Counted from the stretch's first letter, positions 25,078-34,848 are shown. The stretch: 64,000 bases of DNA from Mucilaginibacter frigoritolerans (GCF_007830615.1 NZ_VLLI01000009.1:124001-188000), one strand, 5' to 3'. Numbers and translations: made by a program. The notes: generated by a model from the letters alone, not told the origin.

Positions 25078-26023
25078 AAAGGTCTATTGCTTTTCCCTGT
25101 TCAGGAAATATGATATTTAAATGCAATGGGTTTTCAGCCTTCAATTGTTCTTTAATCTTTTCAATATTATCCTGTGGAGGTTTAACATGTGTAATAATAA
25201 CATTAAACCCCTTTAATTCATTTTGCCCGGTTAAAGTAGCTAAATTGCTCATTTCTGTCATTAACAAATGCGGCGTAAGATGCCCAAAAAGGCTTTTGTT
25301 TGGTTGCTCATTGGGAAAAGATGTTTCAATCATTATTGCTTTTAACTTTTTATTTTTTATCAATGGTGCAATTAATTGCCACAGATTATGGAGATTGTGG
25401 CTTTGCTCAACCTGATCAGCTCCGGTATCGCCCAGGTACAAAATATAAGCGTCGTTACTTTTAACTAAAAAAGCGGTACTGGTTAAATTGAAATGGCTCA
25501 AAGGAAAAGCATCTACCTGCATCCAGGTATCTTTTACATGCATGGGGATACCTGGCGTTAAAACCCGGTAGCTATACTTTTTCAATGTTGGTCTTTCTCC
25601 CTCATCTGCAAAATTGGCCCAGCTATCCCAGGTAAAGTAATGGGTTTTAATTGTTTCAAATGTACTTTTTAATCCGTAGATGCTTTTTACTGTATCATCA
25701 GGTGAACAGATGATTAACCCAGACAAATGATCCAAATGTGCATGGGAAATAAAATAGCCTTTAATATATCGTCTAAGTACCTGGTCTGCCGATATGGAAA
25801 ATACTTTCTCATCAATGGCTTTCTGAATACCATAGTACAAAGTCCCTGCATCCAAACATATATAGTTATTAGTGCCACTTGCAGCAAGCATGTAGGCTGA
25901 TAAATTACTTTCATCAATACCACCTTTAACACCAAGAGGCACAATCCTAAAGCTTTGTGAAAAACCCAAAACAGGTAACAGAAGTAAACAAAAAAGAATT
26001 AAACGTAATAGTTTTGAATGCAT
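25076..26023 (-). CDS. Class II 3',5'-cyclic-nucleotide phosphodiesterase (MBL fold)
   Basis: This 315-aa protein has a signal peptide (ending FSQS, about residue 23). The N-terminal motif KGGIDESNLSAYMLA and LDAGTLYYGI match the yeast PDE1/cpdP class II family, and the metal motif FISHAHLDHLSG is the MBL zinc site. Other zinc-binding residues appear as ILYLGDTGADQ and a late ITHVKPP. It would hydrolyse extracytoplasmic cyclic nucleotides if the family assignment holds. No adenylate cyclase is nearby, so its physiological substrate is unknown. Confidence 0.85.
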   Translation of the reverse strand: MHSKLLRLILFCLLLLPVLGFSQSFRIVPLGVKGGIDESNLSAYMLAASGTNNYICLDAGTLYYGIQKAIDEKVFSISADQVLRRYIKGYFISHAHLDHLSGLIICSPDDTVKSIYGLKSTFETIKTHYFTWDSWANFADEGERPTLKKYSYRVLTPGIPMHVKDTWMQVDAFPLSHFNLTSTAFLVKSNDAYILYLGDTGADQVEQSHNLHNLWQLIAPLIKNKKLKAIMIETSFPNEQPNKSLFGHLTPHLLMTEMSNLATLTGQNELKGFNVIITHVKPPQDNIEKIKEQLKAENPLHLNIIFPEQGKAIDL

Positions 26024-26080
26024 AATAATCTGTTAAATTTTAAACCTTATATTATATAACTCCACCAATTTTAGCGCTAA

Positions 26081-29000
26081 TCACTCAATAATAATTTCAT
26101 CAGCAAAAATATAGGAGGGATCTCCTTTCCCTTCATGCCATTCGGGCAATGGGCCATATTGTTTGGCTACCACTTTAATATATCTTGCATTAATATTTAA
26201 AGGCCCTACAAAATCCTGTGTTTGAGCGTCAAGTTCTTTTATGTCGATTTTGGTATTAACTGTTGTTACTAGCTTATAATCAATACCGTCATCAGATACC
26301 CAATATTCTACTTGTTTTGGAAAAACTATCCATGACCGGGTATCCTGTAAAGTACCTAAACTTACTTGCTTTAATGGCGTAACTTTTCCCATATCAATTA
26401 TTGCTACCAGGTCATTACCCTGGTAACCCTGCCAATTACCCAACCGCCAGTTAACTTTACCACGTATACCATTAATCAGTGTATTATTACCCTGGTCTGC
26501 ATAGTTGGGCAGGTATTTGTTAACAATGGTTATCTTAATATCATCTCGTATCTTATTGAAATTACCTTCATCAATAAAACTGGCTTTATCCCCATCAATA
26601 GCAATGGCTTTTACAGTTGTGTTGGACAAAATATTTATTGGTGAGCTATACAAAGTTGAGCTTAAGGTAGGAGCGGAGCCATCCAATGTATAATAAATCT
26701 TAGCCGCGGTATCCGCATCTTTTATTTCAATGCTGATAGGGCGCTTAAATGTTTTTGATGGAGCTTGTATGTAAGGATCAGGTACAATAAGATTGTCTGT
26801 GATTTTTGATGTTGGCTTTTCTAAATCCTGTACAAATAATTTATTAGGCAACCTGCCGGTAAAAACTTCAAATTCACCACCGTTGGCAATATCATCATAA
26901 TTAAGATAAAGCTTGTTGTATGACTTTTTATTCAGGTTTATACCTTGCAAGTAAATGTTATTGCGGCTAACGTTTGTTCCGGAATTAAGAATAGTAAACT
27001 TTTTACCATTTTCCAGATTGATAATTGCTTTACTAAATTGTGGCACACCTACCTGAAATTGTTGCTGGCCTGGTGCAATATTATAAATCCCTAATGAGCT
27101 TATTACATACCATGCCGACATTTGACCGCAATCTTCATTACCAGATAAGCCATCTGGATTATCACTATACTCTTCCCTGAGTATTTTATTAATATAAAAC
27201 TGAGTTTTGTCCGGCGAATCAGTAAAATTATACAGATAAGCCATGTGGTGGCTTGGTTCATTGCCATGCGCATATTGGCCTATTAATCCCGAAACATCAT
27301 CTACCTGCTTACCTGTTAATTTGGAGTCAGTAGTAAACAATTCATCCAACTTAGCTTCAAAGGCAGTTTTACCACCCATACTTTTCATCAGGCCCTCAAT
27401 ATCCTGAGGCGCCAAAAACGAATATTGCCATGAGTTTCCTTCTGTATAGTTATTATTAATTTCTGTGGGTTCAAATGGAGTATACCAGCCACCATTAGCC
27501 CGAGCCTGCATAAAGCCATTTTGGTTATTGAAACTATTTTTCCAATATTGTGCACGGTGTATAAATTCTTTATAATCAGTGGGCTTATTAAGCATTTTAG
27601 CCATTTGGGCAATGCACCAGTCATCAAAAGCATATTCTAATGTTTTTGATACCGATTCAGGTTCATCGTCAGATAATACCACACCATTTTTACGGTAAGA
27701 ATCCAAACCAAACTGGGTGCGGTTTACAGCAGCTTTCATTGCGGTTAAGGCTTCTTCTGCATCAAAATCGCGGATGCCCTTAGCATAAGCATCAACAATT
27801 ACTGGAATGGAATGATTACCAACCATACAATACGTTTCATTTGATGCAAGCGGCCAGATAGGTAATAGCCCACCTTGCTCATACATCGCTAAAAACGACT
27901 TTACAAAATCAGTGGTTCGTTTACGGTCTATCAGGTTAAGTAATGGATCTTCTGCCCGATAAGTATCCCACAAAGAAAATACAGTATAATAATTAAAGCC
28001 TTTAGCAGTGTGCAATTTCTGATCCATCCCTCGGTACTGACCATCCACATCGCTGTAAACATTTGGTGCCAGCATTGCGTGGTAAAGTGCTGTATAAAAA
28101 GTAATTTGTTTGATTTTAGCATAATCAACCTCTTTCTTTTTATGTGAACCAATCTGTGTATCAGGACGTACACGTTGTGAAGACTGCATTGCCGATGCGC
28201 TTGGTGCACCACCTTCAACTTCAATTTTTGATAGTTCATTGATCCATAAAGTCCTTGCATCTTTCTGAACCCTTTTAAAGTCGAAATCAGGAACTTCCGT
28301 ATCTAGGTTTTTTAAAGCGCCTTCAGTACTTACTGATGAAATACCAACTTTCGCAATTACTTCACCGGGGTTACTGAACTGGATGAACATCTTTATGTTC
28401 TTTCCTTGCAATTTATTTTGCCCGGTCTGCAATTCGTCATTACTGGCAATGCCATAGGTCTTAAAAGGCTTAGAGAACTTTGCATAAAAATAAACCGACT
28501 GATCATTAGCCCAAGATCTGGAGCGACGGAAGCCACGAATTTCATGATCGTTTACCACCTCAATCCACGAATCTAATACTTCATCACGATGTTGAAGGTC
28601 TATAATAATATTTGCCTGCTGAGTACTTGGGAAACTATAACGGTGAACACCAACGCGGGTATTGGCAGTTAACTCCACATCAATATTATATTTATCCAGG
28701 TGAGTTTTATAGTATCCAGGTGAGGCAATTTCGTTTTTCTTTTTAAATCCCGAAAGATAGTTGGTGTTTTTAAATTGAGGTTCACCAATTGTAGGCATAA
28801 AAAGCACATCACAATAATCGGCTATCCCAGTACCACTTAAATGCGTATGTGAAAAACCGTAAACAACAGTATCTGTATAATAATAGCCAGAACAGCCATC
28901 CCAACCTGTTAATCGTGTATCAGGACTCAATTGCACCATACCAAAAGGAACTACAGCTCCCGGGTAAGTATGTCCATGACCTCCTGTACCGATAAAGGGG

Positions 29001-29101
29001 TTAACAAGCGTAGTATAATCTTTTTTTCTTTGTGCGAAGGATGATAGCGTAAAAATTAGAATAAAACAAAACGAGAGTATACTACGTAATGGGTGTTTCA
29101 T
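26081..29101 (-). CDS. GH92 alpha-mannosidase with C-terminal discoidin-like domain
   Basis: This secreted exo-alpha-1,2-mannosidase-type glycosidase has 1006 aa and a signal peptide ending SFAQ. The GH92 catalytic part covers about residues 28-765, with recognisable boxes VNPFIGTGGHGHTYPGA, GFSHTHLSGTG and GNEDCGQMSAWYVIS (the last containing the calcium-dependent catalytic region). Residues about 785-850 look like a chitobiase C-terminal/Fn3-associated domain (IYYTLDGSAPT). Residues about 860-1006 are an F5/8 type C (discoidin-like) carbohydrate-binding region. No susCD pair is adjacent, so it is not in a recognisable polysaccharide locus. Confidence 0.92.
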   Translation of the reverse strand: MKHPLRSILSFCFILIFTLSSFAQRKKDYTTLVNPFIGTGGHGHTYPGAVVPFGMVQLSPDTRLTGWDGCSGYYYTDTVVYGFSHTHLSGTGIADYCDVLFMPTIGEPQFKNTNYLSGFKKKNEIASPGYYKTHLDKYNIDVELTANTRVGVHRYSFPSTQQANIIIDLQHRDEVLDSWIEVVNDHEIRGFRRSRSWANDQSVYFYAKFSKPFKTYGIASNDELQTGQNKLQGKNIKMFIQFSNPGEVIAKVGISSVSTEGALKNLDTEVPDFDFKRVQKDARTLWINELSKIEVEGGAPSASAMQSSQRVRPDTQIGSHKKKEVDYAKIKQITFYTALYHAMLAPNVYSDVDGQYRGMDQKLHTAKGFNYYTVFSLWDTYRAEDPLLNLIDRKRTTDFVKSFLAMYEQGGLLPIWPLASNETYCMVGNHSIPVIVDAYAKGIRDFDAEEALTAMKAAVNRTQFGLDSYRKNGVVLSDDEPESVSKTLEYAFDDWCIAQMAKMLNKPTDYKEFIHRAQYWKNSFNNQNGFMQARANGGWYTPFEPTEINNNYTEGNSWQYSFLAPQDIEGLMKSMGGKTAFEAKLDELFTTDSKLTGKQVDDVSGLIGQYAHGNEPSHHMAYLYNFTDSPDKTQFYINKILREEYSDNPDGLSGNEDCGQMSAWYVISSLGIYNIAPGQQQFQVGVPQFSKAIINLENGKKFTILNSGTNVSRNNIYLQGINLNKKSYNKLYLNYDDIANGGEFEVFTGRLPNKLFVQDLEKPTSKITDNLIVPDPYIQAPSKTFKRPISIEIKDADTAAKIYYTLDGSAPTLSSTLYSSPINILSNTTVKAIAIDGDKASFIDEGNFNKIRDDIKITIVNKYLPNYADQGNNTLINGIRGKVNWRLGNWQGYQGNDLVAIIDMGKVTPLKQVSLGTLQDTRSWIVFPKQVEYWVSDDGIDYKLVTTVNTKIDIKELDAQTQDFVGPLNINARYIKVVAKQYGPLPEWHEGKGDPSYIFADEIIIE

Positions 29102-29212
29102 TTAAATAATTAGATATTTAATGCGGGTAAAAATAAGTTATTTGTTTGAACACAAATTAAACAGATGCGTTAATTACACATATTTAATTTCAAATTTATA
29201 TTCAAACCAAAC

Positions 29213-29989
29213 TCAGATGATATTAAATTCATCTGCATCCTTTAAAAAGGGCAAAGCACGTCGTGTTTTCTTAACCTCATCAGCAATGACAGAAAAAGTA
29301 TACACATCTTCTTCATCTCGTTTGTAATAAACCACATTTCCATTAGGGTCAATACAGGTTGAGTCGCCCGAATGGTAAACCTCATTTCCATCATGCCCAA
29401 TGCGATTAAGGCCAATTACATATGCTTGATTTTCAACAGCACGTGCAGGTATAAGCGTGCGCCAGTGCAGTGCCCGGCGCTCGGGCCAGTTCGCAACAAT
29501 TAAAAGTAAATCATATTCGCCACCAACATTACGCAACCACACTGGAAAACGGAGATCATAGCATATCATTGGGCAAATCTTCCAGCCGTTTAAATCAACA
29601 ATTAGTTTTTTTGTACCGGCTGTGTAGGTTTGATGTTCTTTTCCAAGAGCAAACAAGTGGCGTTTGTCATAATATTCATAACTACCATCTGGTCGCATCC
29701 AAATTAAACGGTTATAATATTTGTCGCCCTCTTTAATAATTAAACTGCCAGTAATAACACAATTATAATCTTGAGTTATTTGGTGCATCCAATTCATGGT
29801 TTTCCCGCCCATTGGTTCTGCAAGTTCAGCAGCATTCATGGAGAAACCTGTATTAAACATTTCAGGCAAAACAATCAGGTTGGTTTTTTCGCGTATGCTT
29901 GACAAACGCAAGGTGATATTCTGCAGATTTTTATCAATATTCTCCCAAAATAAATATCCCTGGAAAAGCGTAATTTTAAGATTATCCAT
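29213..29989 (-). CDS. Nitrilase-superfamily omega-amidase (YafV/Nit2-like)
   Basis: This cytoplasmic amidase of 258 aa carries the nitrilase catalytic triad: Glu in VLPEMFNTGF, Lys in YDKRHLFALG, and Cys in CPMICYDLRFPVW. The family member YafV/Nit2 hydrolyses alpha-ketoglutaramate or alpha-ketosuccinamate, the products of glutamine or asparagine transamination. An aminotransferase gene lies 153 nt upstream on the same strand, a combination that forms the glutamine transaminase/omega-amidase pair used in methionine salvage. This functional link is inferred. Confidence 0.88.
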   Translation of the reverse strand: MDNLKITLFQGYLFWENIDKNLQNITLRLSSIREKTNLIVLPEMFNTGFSMNAAELAEPMGGKTMNWMHQITQDYNCVITGSLIIKEGDKYYNRLIWMRPDGSYEYYDKRHLFALGKEHQTYTAGTKKLIVDLNGWKICPMICYDLRFPVWLRNVGGEYDLLLIVANWPERRALHWRTLIPARAVENQAYVIGLNRIGHDGNEVYHSGDSTCIDPNGNVVYYKRDEEDVYTFSVIADEVKKTRRALPFLKDADEFNII

Positions 29990-30142
29990 GTGTTTTTAGT
30001 TCATAGTTAATAGATGTCTAGTTTAGGGGTTTGGCCCTAACTATTATTTGTTATTTGAAAATGCACCACTGATTATTTAAATAGTTTCATTAATTATTGC
30101 TGTAATATTTCGCAATATGAACCATATTAAATTAACCAATAA

Positions 30143-31288
30143 CTAAATTTTCAATAATCTATCAACGGCTTTATCCAATGTTTCTTGCCTTTTGGCGAAA
30201 CAAAACCTTAAAACATGGTGGTCTGTCCCTTTACTGTAGAAACCTGAAACTGGTATTGAGGCTACTCCAAATTCCCTTGTTAAGCGTAATGCAAAATCAC
30301 TATCTTTCTCGTCGGTTATATCTTTATACGTAACAGATTGAAAATATGATCCGGAGCAAGGCAATAATTTAAACTTGCTTTGTTCAAGCCCTTTTCTGAA
30401 ATAATCGCGCTTCTGCTGAAAAAATGCCGGGAGATCGAGATAATGGTTTTCATTTTTCAGATACTCAGCTATCGCATATTGAATAGGTGTATTAACACTG
30501 AATACTAAAAATTGATGTACTTTTCTAAATTCACTCATCAATAAAGCTGGTGCCATACAATATCCAACTTTCCAGCCGGTTGCATGAAAGGGTTTTCCGA
30601 AGGATGCTACAATAAAACTGCGTTGTTGTAATTCTGGATACATTGCCATACTATGATGCGTTTCGCCATCATAAATTAAATGCTCATAAACTTCATCGCT
30701 CAATATCCATATATCCTGGGTTTTCACTAGGTTACTTAATTCCTCAATATCTTCCTTGTGCAATATGGTAGCAGTAGGATTATGTGGTGAATTAAGGATT
30801 ATCATTTTTGTTTTATGGTTGATGAGCCTTTTAACCATATTCCATGAAATACGATAGTCAGGCGGTTCCAACTCTAATGATTTCACAATACCTCCCATTA
30901 ACTTTATAGCAGGGGCATAAGAATCATATGCAGGTTCAAAAATTATAACCTCATCCATGGGATGGATCATTGCCGTAATGGCGGTAAAAATTGCTTGTGT
31001 ACCTCCGGCAGTTATGGTTATTTCTGTATCGGGATTATAAATGGTGCCGTAAAGCTTTTCAGTCTTTTTTGCTATTTGCTCACGCAATGCTAAGACACCT
31101 GCCATAGGCGCATATTGATTGTGCCCTTTTTTCAGTGCTGTATTGGCAAGTTTAATCAGTTCGGGCGAAGTTTCAAAGTCTGGAAAACCTTGCGAAAGGT
31201 TAATAGCACCAACCTCATTTGCCAAAGCCGACATTGTTGTGAAGATGGTGGTACCTGTTTGGGGTAATTTGGATATGATAGAAGTCAT
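30143..31288 (-). CDS. PLP-dependent aminotransferase, methionine/glutamine transaminase type (YbdL-like)
   Basis: This fold I class I/II aminotransferase has 381 aa. Motifs include INLSQGFPDFETSPEL near the start, the pyridoxal-ring Asp in ILSDEVYEHLIYDG, and the PLP Lys in SFGKPFHATGWKVGY; the Arg for the carboxylate is in VLRFCFAK. Its sequence resembles E. coli YbdL, which transaminates methionine and glutamine. The next gene on the same strand is an omega-amidase that would remove the transamination product. Kynurenine aminotransferase is a related alternative. Confidence 0.88.
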   Translation of the reverse strand: MTSIISKLPQTGTTIFTTMSALANEVGAINLSQGFPDFETSPELIKLANTALKKGHNQYAPMAGVLALREQIAKKTEKLYGTIYNPDTEITITAGGTQAIFTAITAMIHPMDEVIIFEPAYDSYAPAIKLMGGIVKSLELEPPDYRISWNMVKRLINHKTKMIILNSPHNPTATILHKEDIEELSNLVKTQDIWILSDEVYEHLIYDGETHHSMAMYPELQQRSFIVASFGKPFHATGWKVGYCMAPALLMSEFRKVHQFLVFSVNTPIQYAIAEYLKNENHYLDLPAFFQQKRDYFRKGLEQSKFKLLPCSGSYFQSVTYKDITDEKDSDFALRLTREFGVASIPVSGFYSKGTDHHVLRFCFAKRQETLDKAVDRLLKI

Positions 31289-31487
31289 TCAGGTGCTAAA
31301 ATAAGCAAAAACAATAAAACACTACCAAAATTATAGGCAAAAAGACGATAGGTTTTTAAGATTATTTGAAAAATTAAAGGCTCTTTTTTTAAATAAACTT
31401 AAAATTCCACTGTCATTATTAATTTAGCTGCTATTCCTTAAACTCAAAAGTGTTTTTCCTTTCGGTGCAATTATATAACTTAGTGGC

Positions 31488-32459
31488 ATGAAGATATTAA
31501 AATGCCTTCCTATATTTTGTTTATTAGCTATAATTTGCTCATGCAATACTGCCAGCAAGAAAACAATACCGGTAATTGGCTTTGTTGGTGCTTTTGAAGA
31601 TGCCAGCATTGCGCCTGCAAGAACAGGTTTTATTGATGCTTTGAAGAACAATGGCTTTAGTGAGGGTCAAAAAAATGTAAAAATTGAATACCGCAATGCA
31701 GAGGGGAGCATCCCAACATTAACACAAATTGTAAATTACTTTGTGTCGGAAAAAGTTGACTTATTGGCTACCTGTACAACTTTATCATCTATCACTGCAG
31801 CACAAAAAACCAAAACCATACCTATTTTTATGATGGTATCACCAACCGTTAAGCTCATGAATTTACAGGACAATGGAGGTAAAGGGCCTGGTAATTTATT
31901 CGGCGCGGTAGAAGATCTGAATTATATTGATACCTCATTTTCAAATATACCTAAGTTTTTAAAGCCAAAATCAGGTAAATTGGTTGTAGGGATGATTTAT
32001 AATCAATCAGAACCACAATCGGTTAGTGCAAAACAAAGGATACAGGAATTAGCTAACAAATTAAATATTACACTGGTTGCCCTGCCACTTAATTCATCAT
32101 CTGATGCGCAATTGGTAACGCAATCATTATTGAGCAAAAATATCAATGCTTTTTTTGCCAATCCCGACAATTCGGTTTTTGCTTCATTTGAAACAATTTT
32201 AAAAAATTGCGATCAAAAAAACGTACCCATATTTACCAGCGAAGCAGGTTTGGTTCAAAGAGGAGCAGTTGCTGCTTTTGGTGCTGATATTTATCAATGG
32301 GGATATCAGGCAGGTGAGCAAGCCGCAAAATTCCTAAAAACGCATAGTACTCAAGGACTTCAACCCGAAATGGTAAAAGTGAGGAAACGGGTTTATAATG
32401 CGGCCTCGGCAAAAAAATACAACATTACGGTACCTGCAAATTTTGAACCTGTAAAATAA
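31488..32459 (+). CDS. ABC transporter substrate-binding lipoprotein (TrpX-like)
   Basis: This 323-aa lipoprotein (Cys around residue 17-19 in AIICSCNTA) has the periplasmic-binding-protein fold of the ABC_sub_bind family (PF04392), with PVIGFVGAFED and a late GAVAAFGADIYQWGYQAG. It captures a small ligand for the transporter encoded by the next two genes. The homologous TrpXYZ system imports tryptophan in streptococci, but the ligand here is unknown. It is 4 nt upstream of the permease gene, so the three genes form an operon. Confidence 0.88.
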   Translation: MKILKCLPIFCLLAIICSCNTASKKTIPVIGFVGAFEDASIAPARTGFIDALKNNGFSEGQKNVKIEYRNAEGSIPTLTQIVNYFVSEKVDLLATCTTLSSITAAQKTKTIPIFMMVSPTVKLMNLQDNGGKGPGNLFGAVEDLNYIDTSFSNIPKFLKPKSGKLVVGMIYNQSEPQSVSAKQRIQELANKLNITLVALPLNSSSDAQLVTQSLLSKNINAFFANPDNSVFASFETILKNCDQKNVPIFTSEAGLVQRGAVAAFGADIYQWGYQAGEQAAKFLKTHSTQGLQPEMVKVRKRVYNAASAKKYNITVPANFEPVK

Positions 32460-32463
32460 CCAG

Positions 32464-33330
32464 ATGGATTTTTACCTTACCGCCTTACTACAGGGATTAT
32501 GCTTCTCGGCACTGGCACTGGGTATTTATATTTCCATGAAGATTTTTAATATTCCAGATATCACTACTGATGGCAGTTATACTTTAGGTGCGGTGGTTAC
32601 AGCAGTTTTAATTAAACAAAATGAGCCAACATACCTCACTTTGATCTCGGTAATGGTGGCAGGAGCCCTGGCCGGAGCCCTAACCGGAATTATTCACACC
32701 AAATTAAAAATTAATGCATTGTTGGCTGGTATATTGGTAATGACAGCACTTTACTCAGTGAATATCTCCCTAATGGGAACTTCAAATTTACCGCTTATTA
32801 ATTTACCAACTTTATTTACGCTCGTTAATATATCGGCTGACTTAAACCATAATACTTTTTGGATCTTATCCCTTTTCGTAATTATAATAACTATTATCAT
32901 AGGTTTTTTGTTAAAAACAGATTTTGGTGTAGCTATGAGGGCAACCGGCAATAGTGAATCCATGATCAGGTCATTAGGCGTAAATACAGACAGGATGAAA
33001 ATTATCGGTTTGGCACTGGCAAATGCATTAACTGCGGTAAGTGGCTACCTTATCAGCCAGTTTCAGGGCTTTACGGATATCAGTATGGGCATAGGTGTTG
33101 TTATTATTGGATTAGGTTCCGTAATTATTGCCGAAACTTTAATCAATTGGTTTAAAATTACTTCCATTTGGTTAAGCCTGGTATTGGTGCTTACCGGGGC
33201 TGTTATTTTTCAGATAGTATTGGCCGTAACGCTGGATATTGGCGTTAATCCCAATTTGTTAAAGGTCGTAACTGCTGCATTTGTATTATTGATAGTTAGT
33301 TTACCCAGATTATCATTTAAAAAGGGCTAA
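32464..33330 (+). CDS. ABC transporter permease (TrpY-like)
   Basis: This 288-aa permease of the branched-chain-type ABC (BPD_transp_2) family is almost entirely hydrophobic, with about 8-9 membrane segments starting at residue 5. The conserved segments DGSYTLGAVVTAVL and the cytoplasmic loop ATGNSESMIRSLGVNTDRMKI (the ATPase contact) are present. It works with the neighbouring binding protein and ATPase. The start at 32464 follows the previous stop after 4 nt, and the next start is 2 nt after its own stop. Confidence 0.9.
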   Translation: MDFYLTALLQGLCFSALALGIYISMKIFNIPDITTDGSYTLGAVVTAVLIKQNEPTYLTLISVMVAGALAGALTGIIHTKLKINALLAGILVMTALYSVNISLMGTSNLPLINLPTLFTLVNISADLNHNTFWILSLFVIIITIIIGFLLKTDFGVAMRATGNSESMIRSLGVNTDRMKIIGLALANALTAVSGYLISQFQGFTDISMGIGVVIIGLGSVIIAETLINWFKITSIWLSLVLVLTGAVIFQIVLAVTLDIGVNPNLLKVVTAAFVLLIVSLPRLSFKKG

Positions 33331-33332
33331 GT

Positions 33333-34082
33333 ATGATTGATATAAAAAAAGTTCATAAAATATTCAATCAAGATAAGCCAAACCAGGTAAATGCCGTTAG
33401 TGGCATTGATCTGAATATTAAAACAGAAGAGTTCTTAGTTATTGTAGGTGCAAATGGTTCTGGTAAAACTACTTTACTTGATATGGTTGCCGGCAGCGTT
33501 TTCCCAAATTCAGGTACCATAAGTATTGATGGTCAAGATGTGACTAAACTACCCGATTACGACAGAAGCAAGTGGATTGCCCGTGTATTTCAAAATCCAT
33601 TGAGCGGTACTGCATCAGATTTGAGTATTCTGGATAATTTCCGGCTGGCGTCTATCCGAACACGAAAAAAGGGTTTATCTATCGGTATAAATGATACTTT
33701 TAAAAACCAGGTTAAGGAAAAGATATCAACGCTTGGAATGGGTCTGGAAAACAAAATTGAACAACCCATGGGTACCTTATCCGGTGGCCAAAGGCAAGCG
33801 CTTACACTACTAATGAGCGTAATGGATAGTTGTAAGGTTTTATTATTAGATGAACCAACAGCAGCACTTGATCCACGTTCGGCCGATATTGTAATGCGTA
33901 CAGCTGAAGAACTTATAAAAGATTATCGGCTTACCTCTATATTAATTACACATAATTTGAAAGATGCGTTTAATTATGGCAATCGTATCATTTTAATGGG
34001 AGAGGGGAAAATTGTAAAAGACCTGGATGCCCAACAGAAATCCACTTTAAAACAAACCGATTTATACGATTGGTTTGGATAA
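33333..34082 (+). CDS. ABC transporter ATP-binding protein (TrpZ-like)
   Basis: This 249-aa ATPase powers the transporter. It contains Walker A GANGSGKTTLL, a Q loop (RVFQNPLSG), the signature LSGGQRQALTLLMSVM, Walker B VLLLDEPTAALDP and the H-loop ILITHNL. All catalytic elements are intact. It is the last gene of the three-gene operon. A promoter for the next unit follows within 20 nt of its stop. Confidence 0.93.
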   Translation: MIDIKKVHKIFNQDKPNQVNAVSGIDLNIKTEEFLVIVGANGSGKTTLLDMVAGSVFPNSGTISIDGQDVTKLPDYDRSKWIARVFQNPLSGTASDLSILDNFRLASIRTRKKGLSIGINDTFKNQVKEKISTLGMGLENKIEQPMGTLSGGQRQALTLLMSVMDSCKVLLLDEPTAALDPRSADIVMRTAEELIKDYRLTSILITHNLKDAFNYGNRIILMGEGKIVKDLDAQQKSTLKQTDLYDWFG

Positions 34083-34093
34083 TATAAATCTTG

Positions 34094-34125
34094 TTTGACA
34101 TTTTTCATAATAGTGCTTATCTTCG
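34094..34125 (+). promoter_or_regulatory. Promoter with -33 TTTG and -7 box TATCTTCG
   Basis: TTTG (34094-34097) is followed after 20 nt by TATCTTCG (34118-34125), one base from TAnnTTTG. This spacing is the Bacteroidota norm. It stands about 15 nt past the ABC operon and 17 nt before a 30-codon ORF. Confidence 0.6.
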
Positions 34126-34141
34126 CAAAGATAACACTACA

Positions 34142-34234
34142 ATGCTACATCTTAATCTCTTCTGCCAACATAACTCTAAACGGCCCATGGTCGTTGAGCG
34201 GAAGGGTAATGCACTTGCTGTACGCTTCTCCTAG
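34142..34234 (+). CDS. Possible small ORF (30 aa) of unknown role
   Basis: An ATG at 34142 opens 30 codons to TAG at 34232. The product begins MLHLNLFCQHNSKRP and ends AVRFS. It follows a well-spaced promoter and lies in a patch of higher GC than its surroundings. After it come two hairpin-capable sequences (GTCGG/CCGGC; AAGTCCTGTT/AATAGGGCTT) before the TPR gene. It could be a leader peptide, a small protein or part of a non-coding RNA. I do not recognise the sequence. Confidence 0.35.
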   Translation: MLHLNLFCQHNSKRPMVVERKGNALAVRFS

Positions 34235-34326
34235 TCGGATTTAATTTACCGGCAAAACAACAAAATCATTTTATTGAATTCAAGTCCTGTTTTAAAATAG
34301 GGCTTAACATTATTATTTAATATTTT

Positions 34327-34848
34327 ATGGAAACATATTATACTATTGAAGAGAAGTACTTACAAGCTGTTGAAGAAGTATCCTATGGCGAAACACCAAA
34401 AGGTTTACAATTGCTAAATGAGATCATTAATAATGATCCATTATATGCGAGGGCGCATTTTCAACTGGCTAAAATATATTATTATGAAATAAAGGATTAT
34501 CAGACTGCGGGGTATCATTTTAAAACCTGTATGGAACTGGAGCCCTTATTTCCTGATAATTATTTTCATTATTTGAGACTGGTAGTTTTCCTGAACATGG
34601 AAAAACAGGTAAATATTATTTCACAGAAAGCTTTAAATACTCCCGGAGTAAATGCAGCTTCAATTTATGACCTTTTGGGGTTATTTTTTGAAAAAAACAA
34701 GCTATGGAATAAAGCATTAAACTCCTACCAAAAAGCATTAATGGATGTTACCGGTAAAGATTTAAAGGGGCAAATTGAAGAGAGCCTATCACGCGTAAAT
34801 GAAAAGATAAATAAAGGGATAACTTATCAATATCATCTCAGTGGCTAA
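34327..34848 (+). CDS. TPR-repeat protein
   Basis: This 173-aa, likely cytoplasmic protein has tetratricopeptide-like helices: AVEEVSYGETPKGLQLLNEI, LYARAHFQLAKIYYYEIKDY, and KLWNKALNSYQKAL. The family offers protein-protein contacts, so no enzymatic role is expected. No signal peptide is seen. A 245-nt region with a promoter and a possible 30-aa ORF precedes it. A strong terminator follows. Confidence 0.75.
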   Translation: METYYTIEEKYLQAVEEVSYGETPKGLQLLNEIINNDPLYARAHFQLAKIYYYEIKDYQTAGYHFKTCMELEPLFPDNYFHYLRLVVFLNMEKQVNIISQKALNTPGVNAASIYDLLGLFFEKNKLWNKALNSYQKALMDVTGKDLKGQIEESLSRVNEKINKGITYQYHLSG

